DNA from: Pseudomonadota bacterium
Lineage (GTDB): Bacteria > Desulfobacterota > Desulfobacteria > Desulfobacterales > Desulfobacteraceae
DNA: 55,758 nt
Reading direction: 5' to 3'
Assembly: GCA_018821715.1 (NCBI GenBank)
Contig: JAHJLN010000014.1
Coordinates: 1 to 55,758, forward strand
Of the stretch, positions 18,780 to 27,528 are shown piece by piece. The position numbers and the translations under genes are program-made. How positions within the stretch are numbered: position 1 is the stretch's first letter; each line of letters begins with the position of its first letter. The notes below the pieces were generated by a model that was not told where the DNA came from, made no database searches, and saw only the letters and a program-made list of their open reading frames with translations.

Positions 18780-19754
18780 TTAATTCTGTTTATAAACACC
18801 AATTTCCCTGTAATATTTCAGGGCACCCGGATGAAGGGGAACGCCGATGTCCCTGACGGCATATTCAGGTGTCCAGGATTCAACAACCTTGTGAATTGTT
18901 ACGAATTTATCCTTGTTTTCCAAAAGGGCACGTGTCATGTCATAGACAAGTTTCTCAGGCAAGCTCTTCTGGCAGATTACAACGTTATTTGACCCGATGC
19001 ACAGGCTGTCTTCATTCTGGCCTTTATATTGGCCGGCAGCGATCATAAAAGCCGAATACCCTTCGTTGAGTTTTTTGAGTTCATCAAATTTTTCCCGGCT
19101 CAGGGAGATGAGACGGATACCACCGCTCAGAGATACCGCAGTATCCTGGATTACAGGTGCCGGAACAGTTGTAAAAGGCATAAATGCATCGATATGTCCA
19201 TCTTTCATCAGCATTGCTGCATCGGCATATGCCAGATGTTCAATTTTAGACATATCACCATAGCTTAACCCGTGGACTTTCAGGATGTTTCTTACAAGAA
19301 CCTCTCCTGACGTCCCTTTGAGACCCGGTGCGATACGTTTGCCCTTCAGATCTTCAATGGTTTTGATATCACTGTCACCTCGAACCACAATTTGAAGGGG
19401 TGAAGGATACAATGCGGCAAGACCTGCTATATTGTTCATAGGCTTAGTAAATTGCTCATTTCCGGAAGCCGCATCGGCATTTGCAAATGAGAAGCTGATC
19501 CCTAATGTGTACATCTTTTTATTGACTCCGATAATATTGGCATCCCCTGCTCCCTGCATGACTGACATGTTATATCCGTCAACATGATTCTGAACAATGT
19601 CCGCGATAGCCCCTCCCATTGGATACCAGGTTCCTCCGGCCTTCCCTGATGCAATGGTCAGGTTTTCTCCTGCAGATACTGACCATACACAAAGATATAA
19701 AAGTACGAACAGAACCAACGAGAGTTTTGTGTAAAACCGATTGTCTTTTTTCAT
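18780..19754 (-). CDS. TAXI-family TRAP solute-binding protein
   Basis: 324 residues with an N-terminal signal peptide (FVLLYLCVWSVSAGE). TAXI hallmarks include LTIASGKAGGTWYPMGGAIADIV at the start and LGISFSFANADAA. The KRIAPGLKGTSGEVLVRNIL stretch is the conserved hinge region. AAAAGGAG lies upstream. It captures the solute in the periplasm and hands it to the permease encoded downstream. Upstream intergenic sequence (19755-20176) should hold the promoter. Confidence 0.93.
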   Translation of the reverse strand: MKKDNRFYTKLSLVLFVLLYLCVWSVSAGENLTIASGKAGGTWYPMGGAIADIVQNHVDGYNMSVMQGAGDANIIGVNKKMYTLGISFSFANADAASGNEQFTKPMNNIAGLAALYPSPLQIVVRGDSDIKTIEDLKGKRIAPGLKGTSGEVLVRNILKVHGLSYGDMSKIEHLAYADAAMLMKDGHIDAFMPFTTVPAPVIQDTAVSLSGGIRLISLSREKFDELKKLNEGYSAFMIAAGQYKGQNEDSLCIGSNNVVICQKSLPEKLVYDMTRALLENKDKFVTIHKVVESWTPEYAVRDIGVPLHPGALKYYREIGVYKQN

Positions 19755-20176
19755 GAAAAGCTCCTTTTAGTAATTCATATTAAAATTTAAAAACTACATT
19801 TCCAGATGCTCTTCGGTATTAGTGCAAATCAGATGCCAATTTTTAATCGAATAAAAAACATATATATTACAATATATTACGGAAATTTTTGAAATGATCG
19901 TCCGGGGCTCTGTGCGATTAACGCTCTTTTTGGCGAGCGAAAATCGCACAGGGTGTGTTGCAAGGGCAGTTTTCCGGAGATATTTTGGGTCTACAGCCCA
20001 GATGGTTGATCAAAACAAGCAGATCCACATTTTCCAGGGACCCGCAATGATATTCCTCGCAGGAGCTATAAAATCAACGTCTGTCGTTAGCTCTGGATGG
20101 TTGGGATATCCGGGGCATGGGAAATTGTATTTCAAAATTCCTGCACAATAATCGAGGGTGTTTTCAAAATCCGGAC
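19755..20176. other. Intergenic region between two transport genes
   Basis: No convincing gene. It contains the hairpin at 19910-19951. On the minus strand one frame ending at a TGA at 20010-20012 reads protein-like text (CPGYPNHPEL, DFIAPARNIIAGPWKMW) and may be a 3' gene remnant of unknown family; an overlapping plus-strand frame has no ribosome-binding site. Neither is called as a gene. Confidence 0.45.
19910..19951. repeat. Two-part hairpin in TRAP upstream region
   Basis: Outer arms CTGTGCGATT (19910-19919) and AATCGCACAG (19942-19951) are fully complementary; an inner CGCTC/GAGCG stem follows after a symmetric AA/AA bulge. The hairpin lies upstream of the TAXI binding-protein gene. No T-run follows. 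Could be an operator or a leader structure. Confidence 0.7.
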
Positions 20177-21154
20177 TTACCGCACAATGGTATTGGACAT
20201 GACCAGGAGGGACATGGGTATCTGGATGCCCATAGCTCGGGCGGTCTTGATATTTACGTACAGATCGAAGAATTCCAGACGGGAAGCCGGGATTTCAGCG
20301 GGATCACTCCCCTCCAGGATCTGAATAATCTTGGATCCGGCAAGACGCCCCAATTGGTTGTAGTCCGGAACCAGTCCCAGCAGAATGCTGTGTTCGGTAA
20401 CCATGCTGGACAGTGATCCGATGGCCGGGATCCGGTATTCAATCAGCCTGGCCCCGAGGTCGGTGCCATGGACCACCATCATGGTGTCTGCCGGTATGAA
20501 TACTGCATCCACGGTGTTTTCAAGGCCCCTGATAATTTTCTGGACATCAGCACTACAGCAGGGGACTTTGAAATCGATAAGGGAAAAATTAAAGGGCTCT
20601 TCCAGTGTTTTGACGATGTCCCGCTGGATTTTTGAATTCTGTTCCAGCGGATTGTAGATCACCCCGAGACGCTTGAAGTTTTTCACCTTTTTCAGGGTGG
20701 AGAGTTGATTAATTACCGAAATCTGATTGCTGGCTCCGGTAGCGTTTCCTCCGGGCCGTTCCCAGGATTGGATAATTCCGGACAACACCGGCCGGTTAAC
20801 GATGTTGAAAACAACGGGTACCGTGTTAAAATGCCGGAGTACTTCCTTGGTCACGGTGGTGCCGTAAGTGTATATTACATCAGGCGGCGCTTTGAGGAGA
20901 GAATCGATGATCCGGGTGAGTCGAATTGGATTCTGTGCGGCATCATATTTGTCAACCGCCAAAGGACCTGTCCAGCCGGCCAGAACCTGATAGAGTCCCT
21001 CCTCGGCAGCTGTGTCTCCCCGCCAGGTGATCACGGCCAGCTTTTGTTCCTGAGCGGCAGACACAACAGGCATAATAAATATCAGAAACAGACCAATACT
21101 CAAGGTCAGAAACAGTGTCTGTCCGGGCCTTGACGAGCATGGGCAGGCAATCAT
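20177..21154 (-). CDS. ABC transporter substrate-binding protein (DUF534/TrpX-like)
   Basis: 325 residues. Signal-like segment FLTLSIGLFLIFIMPVVSA, then KLAVITWRGDTAAEEG. Signature text includes VIYTYGTTVTKEVLRHF, PVVFNIVNRPVLSGIIQSW, GNATGASN and RLGVIYNPLEQNS, which belong to the family of periplasmic binding proteins for aromatic amino acids or related ligands. GGAGG lies 8 bases upstream of the ATG. No permease or ATPase of this class is in the window, so it may act as a sensor component. The broken paralogue at 16261 shares a Trp region. Confidence 0.88.
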   Translation of the reverse strand: MIACPCSSRPGQTLFLTLSIGLFLIFIMPVVSAAQEQKLAVITWRGDTAAEEGLYQVLAGWTGPLAVDKYDAAQNPIRLTRIIDSLLKAPPDVIYTYGTTVTKEVLRHFNTVPVVFNIVNRPVLSGIIQSWERPGGNATGASNQISVINQLSTLKKVKNFKRLGVIYNPLEQNSKIQRDIVKTLEEPFNFSLIDFKVPCCSADVQKIIRGLENTVDAVFIPADTMMVVHGTDLGARLIEYRIPAIGSLSSMVTEHSILLGLVPDYNQLGRLAGSKIIQILEGSDPAEIPASRLEFFDLYVNIKTARAMGIQIPMSLLVMSNTIVR

Positions 21155-21263
21155 CCGCCTCTCCTCCCTGATTTCAGCTTTTTAATCCGAGGGATAGGGA
21201 TAAGAACTTGCTTTTTGTTAACCAAACCATAAACAATCCTCCAAAATCCGAATATTATCTCCA

Positions 21264-21301
21264 CCCTGATACAGGTACAACATGTTGTCCCTGTATCAGG
21301 G
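21264..21301. repeat. Near-perfect 38-bp palindrome
   Basis: Arms CCCTGATACAGG and CCTGTATCAGGG are complementary, with the inner ACAACATGTTGT itself a perfect palindrome; only one base pair (T versus C) breaks the symmetry. It sits between the substrate-binding gene and mobile-element fragments. No function known. Confidence 0.85.
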
Positions 21302-21451
21302 GAACAAATTTATGGCAAGAGAAAAAAATAGAGCTTTTGAAATGAAAAAAGAAACCATATTGATTTTTACCGGAAAAGTTTACAAACTTCAAATTTGAGC
21401 TGATTTTGAGCATAGTCCACCGGTGATTCCTCAACCCAATTTCAAAAAAAA

Positions 21452-21688
21452 TCAATACCATTCATCAAAAACTGGAATCCTGGCGTCTGTCTCATCGCAG
21501 ACCAATTCAAGGATATAATCTGAAACCTTTTTCGGCGGATCATGATTGCGGACATCCCAGAGATCAAGATGACGTAGTATCTTTTCAATGACGTCAAGTT
21601 CATCGATAAAGCTGATAACTCTCATCTGACCCTGACATTTTGGGCATACGAGAGGGTCGACTTCATAGGATATGTTCTCATACTGCAC
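21452..21688 (-). pseudogene. C-terminal fragment of an IS91-like transposase
   Basis: 78 residues starting at a GTG with AGGAG nearby, but only the end of a longer protein: VDPLVCPKCQGQMRVISFI, a zinc-ribbon pair, then IEKILRHLDLWDVRNHDPP, typical of the C-terminus of IS91/IS801-type rolling-circle transposases. The catalytic region is missing. Overlaps the recombinase fragment by a few bases, so transposon debris has been joined here. Confidence 0.68.
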
Positions 21689-22181
21689 CTCCTACAGTTC
21701 TATCTAAACTTTTCTTGTTCATAGGCTGATTGCCATTGATATTTTCCATTGAATCAGGAAAATACAACCATTGATTTTTATCATTACACCTACGACCTTG
21801 AAGAAGTCCTTTCTTACGCCAACTTATCACGGTTGATTCAGAAACACCAAGCTGGATACCCATCTGTTTTGAAGTCAACAGCCCTGATTCTTTGAGGCGA
21901 TCAACAAAACTTTTCAACCCTGCAGAATAACGAGCCCATCGTACGCTATCAGCAGAAAAATCATTGCCGGCCCCACTTTTAAGACCTTGCCGGTTGAGTT
22001 TATCGGCAACATGTGAATCTGTATATTTGTTAAACAGCTCATTCATTTTGGTCAACACATGTTGGGGAGTTTTAAGTCCCTGGCAGGCATTCAACGGCAA
22101 GGGCAGCTTCAATGTAGTCGTTTTACCACCCCTGTAACGGGTTTGGGCTATTATTTGTTCTTTCTTGACTAAACTTATCAT
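21678..22181 (-). pseudogene. C-terminal fragment of a serine recombinase
   Basis: 167 residues without the resolvase catalytic domain. The remaining part, LKLPLPLNACQGLKTPQHV followed by KLNRQGLKSGAGNDFSADSVRWARYSAGLKS and an HTH-like RLKESGLLTSKQMGIQLGVSESTVISWRKKG, corresponds to the C-terminal DNA-binding region of transposon-type serine recombinases. The N-terminal catalytic Ser domain is absent, so it is probably inactive. Confidence 0.65.
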
Positions 22182-22225
22182 AGATACCGATTGTCCCTCG
22201 CATTAATCCGTCTTGACTGAAATCA

Positions 22226-22804
22226 TTGACAATTCGGGTAGTGCTTGATAGAGCCCTCAAGCATTCCTATGCCATAGATTTTTTTACTGTACCAACAGCC
22301 AGCTTTAAACTCTTGTATGTGTTTGTCGTTTTATGGCATGAACGACGGGAAGTCATTCATTTCAATGTAACCATGAATCCTACAGCTCAATGGACTGCCC
22401 AGCAGATAATAGAAGCATGTCCCTGGAATACAGAACCGAAATATTTATTAAGAGATCATGATGGGATTTATGGTAAAGTTTTCCAACAGCGTATACAAAA
22501 CATGGGGATAGAAGAAATAAAAACAGCACCCCATAGCCCCTGGCAAAATCCATATTGTGAAAGAATTATCGGTAGTATCCGACGTGATTGTTTAAACCAT
22601 TTAATTGTGCTTAACAAAAAACATTTAAAAAACATTTTATCAGATTATTTCAAGTATTATCATCACGATAGAACCCACCTTGGCCTTTCAAAAGATACTC
22701 CATTTGAACGTCAGGTGCAGTTCGAGCCGGAAAATGGTATATTGATCCCCCTTCCACGGGTTGGAGGGCTTCACCATCGTTATGTGTGGGGCGAAGCTGC
22801 GTAA
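22226..22804 (+). pseudogene. 5'-truncated integrase-core (rve, DDE) transposase
   Basis: Reads from a TTG at 22226 with no plausible start signal. It keeps the DDE triad: Asp18 in AIDFFTVPT, Asp77/Asp79 in LLRDHDGIYG and Glu112 in NPYCERIIGSIRRDC, then a C-terminus LPRVGGLHHRYVWGEAA. The usual N-terminal helix-turn-helix is missing, so this is a remnant. A perfect 38-bp palindrome lies 68 bases downstream and may be the end of the element. Confidence 0.78.
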
Positions 22805-22872
22805 TTTTAATTTAGCTGCAATTCTAACATTGCAGATTCTATTAAATATGGAATAAGTCACCCTCGATGCTC

Positions 22873-22910
22873 ATTCTGTCAAGTATTTTCCGGAAAATAC
22901 TTGACAGAAT
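22873..22910. repeat. Perfect 38-bp palindrome
   Basis: The arm ATTCTGTCAAGTATTTTCC at 22873-22891 is followed at once by its exact reverse complement at 22892-22910, with no loop. It lies between the transposase remnant and the AbiE-type operon. It could be two abutted terminal repeats of a mobile element, or an operator. TTGACA at 22901 may also act as a promoter element. Confidence 0.92.
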
Positions 22911-22959
22911 AGTGCTAATCCCCTATCGTTTCAGCCAAATATAATGATTGGGTGAAAAT

Positions 22960-23685
22960 ATGAAAATATCAAAAAAAATAAAAGAGATTATAAACAAGCT
23001 GCCGGCAGGGACAACCTTCAAATATCAAGAGCTTGATCTCTCAAATAGTGAGTATGGTGCTGCAACTAAAATAATTGAAAGGCTGATCGCAGAAAAAACA
23101 ATCAAACGGATATCAAACGGCGTTTTTTATAAACCCAAGAAGACAGTATTTGGTGAATTGAAACCAGGCGAAGAGGCCCTGCTTCGCCCCTATCTCTTTA
23201 TCGGAAATAATAGGATTGCTTATATAACAGGCACAGCATTATACAACAGGATGGGGTTGACCTCTCAAGTTCCTAAAGATATAAAAGTCGCAAGCAAGGT
23301 CAAAGAAATCCGTACCCGGATCGGGAATATAAACGTCAGACGGGTAAAAAGTTATATTAACGTTACAAGTATGAATTACCACCTATTGGAAATTCTTGAT
23401 GCACTAAAAGATTTTAAACAGATACCGGATCTGAATAGAAAGGTCGCAATAAAGAGATTGATCACCGCTATAACATCATTAAAAAAGAAGGATCTTTTGC
23501 GGCTTCTTAAATATGTAAACGAATATCCACCCCGGACCAGGGCATTTTTAGGTGCATTACTGGAAAAAATTAACATGGATTTGGACCTGGATTTTTTAAA
23601 ACAAAGCTTGAATCCACTGACGGAATATAAATTGGGAATAATACCGGATATACTGTCAACGGCAGAAAAATGGAATATAAAATAA
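22960..23685 (+). CDS. DUF6088 / AbiEi-like antitoxin
   Basis: 241 residues. ATG at 22960 follows GGTGA; an upstream TTG gives four extra residues but is less likely. The N-terminal 70 residues form a winged-helix-like domain (TFKYQELDLSNSEYGAATKIIERLIAEK, then RISNGVFYKPKK), as in AbiEi antitoxins and DUF6088. The remainder is helical. In type IV toxin-antitoxin pairs this protein represses the operon. The next gene begins at its stop codon. Confidence 0.82.
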   Translation: MKISKKIKEIINKLPAGTTFKYQELDLSNSEYGAATKIIERLIAEKTIKRISNGVFYKPKKTVFGELKPGEEALLRPYLFIGNNRIAYITGTALYNRMGLTSQVPKDIKVASKVKEIRTRIGNINVRRVKSYINVTSMNYHLLEILDALKDFKQIPDLNRKVAIKRLITAITSLKKKDLLRLLKYVNEYPPRTRAFLGALLEKINMDLDLDFLKQSLNPLTEYKLGIIPDILSTAEKWNIK

Positions 23686-24656
23686 TGGGGCTGCACCAAA
23701 ATAAAGACCTTTTCAGGGATGCAGTTTTAGCGGCATCCCAGCGGTTTGGCATTCCAGAAATCTATATTGAAAAAGATTATTGGGTCACTCTGGTGCTAAA
23801 TAAAATATTCCATTCAGATATGGCAAATCAAATCGTTTTCAAAGGAGGAACCTGCCTTTCAAAGTGTCATCAAATGATTCAAAGATTTTCAGAAGATATT
23901 GATCTGGTTATATTTCGGAATGAAGATGAAAACGATAACCAGCTGAAAAAGAAAATCAGGCAGATCAGTAAAATAGTTGAAGAGATATTACCTGAAATCC
24001 CTGTGGAAGGTTTAACCAACAAAAAGGGAAATATCAGAAAAACGGTTCATCAATACGACAAGTGTTTTGACGGTAACTTTGGGCAGGCAAGAGAACAATT
24101 GATACTTGAGACCACTTGGCTTGGGAATTATGAACCTTTTACAATTGAAAACGTTGGCAGTTATATTCTGGATCTTATGCACCAGACAGGACAGGAAACA
24201 TTGATCCAAGAATATGGTCTTCAGTCATTCAAAGTTCAGTCGTTAAGCATCGAACGGACATTTTGTGAAAAAATAATGAGTTTGGTCCGCTTCTCACGAA
24301 TGGATGAGCCATATCCGGCCCTATCAGATAAAATCAGGCATATATACGACCTTGATCAAAGGTTGAAGAATGAATCAGTAATTTCATTTTTCAACAGCGG
24401 TAGTTTTTCTAAAATGCTGCAAAAGGTTGGTGAAGACGATTTCATTAGTTATAAAAACAACAATGCATGGTTGAAAGATCACCCCTGTTCAGCCATTATC
24501 TTTAAAGATCCAGAAATGACTTGGAAACGTATTCAAAACACCTACAGAACTATCTTTAAAGATTTGGTTATTGGTGACCTGCCGAATGAAAGTAATTTGA
24601 TTGCAACACTTCAAAAAATCGAAAGTCGAATAAAAGTGTTTGACTGGAAAATTTGA
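23685..24656 (+). CDS. AbiEii/AbiGii-type nucleotidyltransferase toxin
   Basis: The start is uncertain: a Met at 23670 lies inside the antitoxin gene, while the Met at 23685 overlaps its stop (TAATG) and begins the typical MGLHQNKDLFRDAV. The nucleotidyltransferase motif is clear: FKGGTCLSKC then SEDIDLVI. AbiEii proteins transfer nucleotides to tRNA and cause growth arrest when the antitoxin is lost; several give phage resistance. Catalytic residues look intact. With the preceding gene, a complete type IV toxin-antitoxin pair. Confidence 0.88.
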   Translation: MGLHQNKDLFRDAVLAASQRFGIPEIYIEKDYWVTLVLNKIFHSDMANQIVFKGGTCLSKCHQMIQRFSEDIDLVIFRNEDENDNQLKKKIRQISKIVEEILPEIPVEGLTNKKGNIRKTVHQYDKCFDGNFGQAREQLILETTWLGNYEPFTIENVGSYILDLMHQTGQETLIQEYGLQSFKVQSLSIERTFCEKIMSLVRFSRMDEPYPALSDKIRHIYDLDQRLKNESVISFFNSGSFSKMLQKVGEDDFISYKNNNAWLKDHPCSAIIFKDPEMTWKRIQNTYRTIFKDLVIGDLPNESNLIATLQKIESRIKVFDWKI

Positions 24657-24729
24657 GCCAACCAAAAAATGATCCGGATTGCACCGGTTATTTTCATGTT
24701 TTTGAACACATAAATATTTAGAAGTTTAT

Positions 24730-25308
24730 ATGAGTCCAACCTTAAAAACGAAACGACTGATATTAAAACCACTTTCGATTTCTGATCAAGATGCTATGGT
24801 TGATATGATCATGTCGGATATGGATGTGATGTGCTGGCTGCCATGCTCTGAGCAGGCTTTAACCCCTGACGGGCAGCGGGAGGTTGCAATGGCTTATATA
24901 ATAGATTTTATTAAGCCCTGGGATGAATTCGGGTATGGTATCTGGGCGGTTTGCATTGGAGAGGCTGAACTGGGAACACTTGGGGATTTTATTGGCTACT
25001 GCGGCTTTATTCCCGAACAAATTGAGGGGGCAGGGCCGGAAATTGCCTTTGCTATGGGAAAATCCATGTGGGGTAAAGGGCTGGCAACAGAAGCCTTGAC
25101 GGCATGCCTGGACTGGATTTTTATCAGGCCGAAAATTTCCTGTTTATATGCAGTAACGGATAAGGAGAACATTGCATCCCGCAGTGTCATGGAAAAGATC
25201 GGGATGAGATATGAAAAAGATGTCGACCTTTATGATTCTGTCGCCAAGGAAGGTGGTCTGCTTCCCCTTTATTCTATCAACCGCGAGGTATATCTTCGAG
25301 AAAAGTAA
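24730..25308 (+). CDS. RimJ/RimL-like GNAT acetyltransferase
   Basis: 192 residues. Begins TLKTKRLILKPLSISDQDAM, as in GNAT proteins that acetylate ribosomal-protein N-termini or small molecules. The acetyl-CoA motif is PEIAFAMGKSMWGKGLATEAL and the Asn-containing motif B is VTDKENIASRSVMEKIGM. Substrate is unknown. The next, degraded, gene overlaps its end. Confidence 0.88.
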   Translation: MSPTLKTKRLILKPLSISDQDAMVDMIMSDMDVMCWLPCSEQALTPDGQREVAMAYIIDFIKPWDEFGYGIWAVCIGEAELGTLGDFIGYCGFIPEQIEGAGPEIAFAMGKSMWGKGLATEALTACLDWIFIRPKISCLYAVTDKENIASRSVMEKIGMRYEKDVDLYDSVAKEGGLLPLYSINREVYLREK

Positions 25309-25705
25309 GCCTGACTTGAAGGAAAGGTATTCTGAATTCCAACAAGTAAAATACTGCGGCGGCATAGATAAAAAAAATCAAAACAAAGATGGGCTGTTCT
25401 TTGTGGCAAAAAGGCGGCAGCAAATTATCGGTACAGTTATGGCCGGGTATGACGGCCAAAGGGGATGGATATATTCAATTGCAGTCCATCCGAAACATCA
25501 AAAGCAAGGAATTGGCTCCGAGTTGCTTTTGTTTGCATTCACCGACAATGCCCCGTTTCTTCGAGAGTGCGACTACAGTTTTCCTGGCAAGATCAGCTTT
25601 TATGTAAAATACGGCTATGCACCCGGTGATGCGGGTGTGGCCCACACAAGGAGACGCGATGAAAACCAACGAACTATCAACGTGCTTTTGCACAAACAAG
25701 GTTGA
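25211..25705 (+). pseudogene. Degraded YpeA-like GNAT gene
   Basis: The first 30 codons overlap the previous gene in another frame, so the true N-terminus is gone. The core matches YpeA-type acetyltransferases (QQIIGTVMAGYDGQRGWIYSIAVHPKHQKQGIGSELL), but the next helix is corrupted before a final ISFYVKYGYAPGDAGV. Usual relatives are single intact domains of about 140-150 residues. Probably a decayed accessory gene with frameshift or deletion. Confidence 0.6.
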
Positions 25706-25946
25706 TGAATGCCGTGAATTTTATAAAATCAATTTTTCAGCAAAGGCAATTTTTGACTGCGGGTGGTATGTCAATTTGAGCATAGGTGGAAATGGTCCGT
25801 CAATCCAATTCATGCGACCGCAAGGTGATATGCCGACATTTGGTGGTGCAGGGGTTATGCTCAATTTCAAGGTTGCTGGTGGGGACGGCGAGGACCGTGC
25901 GGCTCTCAAGCTGGGCGGTTATAGGGATGATGGAATTGGAGAATGA
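25659..25946 (+). pseudogene. 3'-truncated VOC/glyoxalase-family gene
   Basis: AAGGAG precedes the ATG. The first 70 residues look like a small VOC protein (CFCTNKVDECREFYKINFSAKAIFDCGWYVNL, then GNGPSIQFMRPQG and a strand VMLNFKV), but the second VOC half, which should carry the metal-binding and product pocket, is replaced by a short unrelated tail ending at 25946. Likely truncated. Only 95 residues against about 130 for the family. Confidence 0.65.
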
Positions 25947-25947
25947 T

Positions 25948-26832
25948 ATGAAAAATGAAAAACCAGATGAGAGTGATTGTTTGGGGCGTTCGGCTGAAAG
26001 GTTTATAGAAAAAACCATGAAAGAAAAAAGGGGTTGGCAATTGTGCAAAGATGGTCCGGAAGCTTATGAAAAATATATCGTTCCTGCTTTTAGCGGCGCC
26101 TGGGCACAGGATATTGTACAACGGGCAGCTTTGCGTAAAGGCGATAGGGTCCTTGATGTCGGATGTGGTACAGGTATTGTATCCCGGTATGCTTTTAAAT
26201 CTCTGGGCAAATCCATCCACATTACTGGTGTTGATATAAACAAGACAGTGATCGAAAAAGCCCGTGAAATATGTCTGCAAAATGTGATACCAATTGAATG
26301 GAAGCAAGCTAATTCGGAGGCACTACCCTTTTCTGATGCCAAGTTTAATGTTGTATTATGTCAGCAAGGGCTGCAATATTTTTCAGATCAACCCTGTGCA
26401 CTCACAGAAATAAATCGTGTCCTTGTCCCCCAGGGTCGAATAATTTTTAGTGTTTGGCGATCATTAGAATATTTTCCATTTTATTCTGCATTGCATAGCG
26501 CACTTGAGAAGTATGTGAGTGAGAAAGCAGCTTTGATGCTGTCATCTGCATTTGCCTTAGGTGATCCTGTACAGTTGAGGGGGCTGTTTGAATCCGCGGG
26601 GTTTAAATATATTGATATATGTTTAATTATCAAACAAATGCGTTATTCACCTTTGGAAGAGTTTCTTGTTGGTGGTTTTATTGCATCACCGTTTGCGGAT
26701 GATATTTTGGCGTTAGACAAATCAAAAAGTGAGAAAATGTTTCAGGAGATCCGGAACTCTGTATCAAACTATATGGATGATCATGGTCTTGCAGCTCCCA
26801 TGGAATGTTATGTTGTCTCAGCTGTAAAATAG
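25948..26832 (+). CDS. Class I SAM-dependent methyltransferase
   Basis: The frame opens earlier, but ATG at 25948, two bases after the VOC stop and with GGAG about five bases before it, is preferred (294 residues). Rossmann motif I VLDVGCGTGIVSRYA is near residue 67, acidic motif II VDINK follows, and motif IV is FNVVLCQQGLQYF. The family (UbiE-like Methyltransf_11) methylates small molecules or quinones. No cofactor partner is nearby; substrate unknown. Confidence 0.85.
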   Translation: MKNEKPDESDCLGRSAERFIEKTMKEKRGWQLCKDGPEAYEKYIVPAFSGAWAQDIVQRAALRKGDRVLDVGCGTGIVSRYAFKSLGKSIHITGVDINKTVIEKAREICLQNVIPIEWKQANSEALPFSDAKFNVVLCQQGLQYFSDQPCALTEINRVLVPQGRIIFSVWRSLEYFPFYSALHSALEKYVSEKAALMLSSAFALGDPVQLRGLFESAGFKYIDICLIIKQMRYSPLEEFLVGGFIASPFADDILALDKSKSEKMFQEIRNSVSNYMDDHGLAAPMECYVVSAVK

Positions 26833-27528
26833 ACAAAACCCATTATGTGTGAAATTAATGATTATTGACGGAGATTTCTTGAAATTAAAACGCTGAAATC
26901 TAATAATTCAATCGTATAACAAGACGTTCCTTTGAAAATAGTTTCCGCTGTGCGCCAACAAGTCTGGTGAACGCACATCATAAAGGAGTCAAGGCATGAT
27001 AGCCGTCTGATCTTAACGGTTCTTGCCTCAAGGTTTCCATAAAGCAGGATCCATGTATCCGTTATAGTGATGTATCATACACCCAGTGAACACCATGGGA
27101 TAAGGCAGCGGCAACAAAAGCCGCCGGGATGGAGGTATGCCCATGGTTTCCTTTGTTCCTTTTTTGTTGGGCCGATATCAAAATATGCTTCTCACAGGGA
27201 TGAAAAATGGTTTTTCCGTAGTTGATGATTGCAGGCTATTTTTTTTGCGAAGCGACTGCCAATCGAAACATTCCGTTTGGCCGGCCGATGGGTGTTCTTC
27301 TGTCTTATTCGGATAAAAACGATTTTTCTATCTGTTCAGGGTTCAAATGCCTGATCAGTTTCAACCCCCTCTTTTAGTCAAATCAGTTGCAAATCAACTC
27401 TCTCAGTGATATACAGATACGCCCCGGGTCCGGCAACAGGTGCAGGAAGGCAAAACCACCGGCGGTTCAGACACCGGCCGGAACCGTAGCAATTGGCACA
27501 GATTGTAAGTTTTCAGGAGCGGATATCC
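26833..27528. other. Non-coding stretch upstream of radical SAM gene
   Basis: Nearly 700 bases without a gene I can support. Short open frames have no ribosome-binding sites, and no riboswitch, tRNA or terminator pattern was recognised. A TATAACAAGACGTTCC motif near 26915 faintly resembles one half of an attC site, but no matching other half was found. It may hold gene debris and the promoter of the radical SAM gene. Confidence 0.5.

Noticed and set aside
19894-20151. Plus-strand open frame of 85 codons
   Set aside because: It has no ribosome-binding site and no recognisable motif; a minus-strand frame over the same bases looks more protein-like but is also unsupported.
22901-22945. Promoter TTGACA plus TATAAT in front of the AbiE-type operon
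   Set aside because: The two boxes are about 33 bases apart, far from the usual 16-18.
26910-26975. TATAACAAGACGTTCC motif that could be one half of an integron attC site
   Set aside because: No complementary GTTRRRY half was found at the expected distance, and no integrase is present.
27120-27150. GC-rich hairpin (GCGGC/GCCGC) as terminator
   Set aside because: The stem is only five base pairs and no T-run follows.
27494-27512. TTGGCACAGATTGTAAG resembling a sigma-54 promoter
   Set aside because: The spacing and second element do not match TGGCAC-N5-TTGC.
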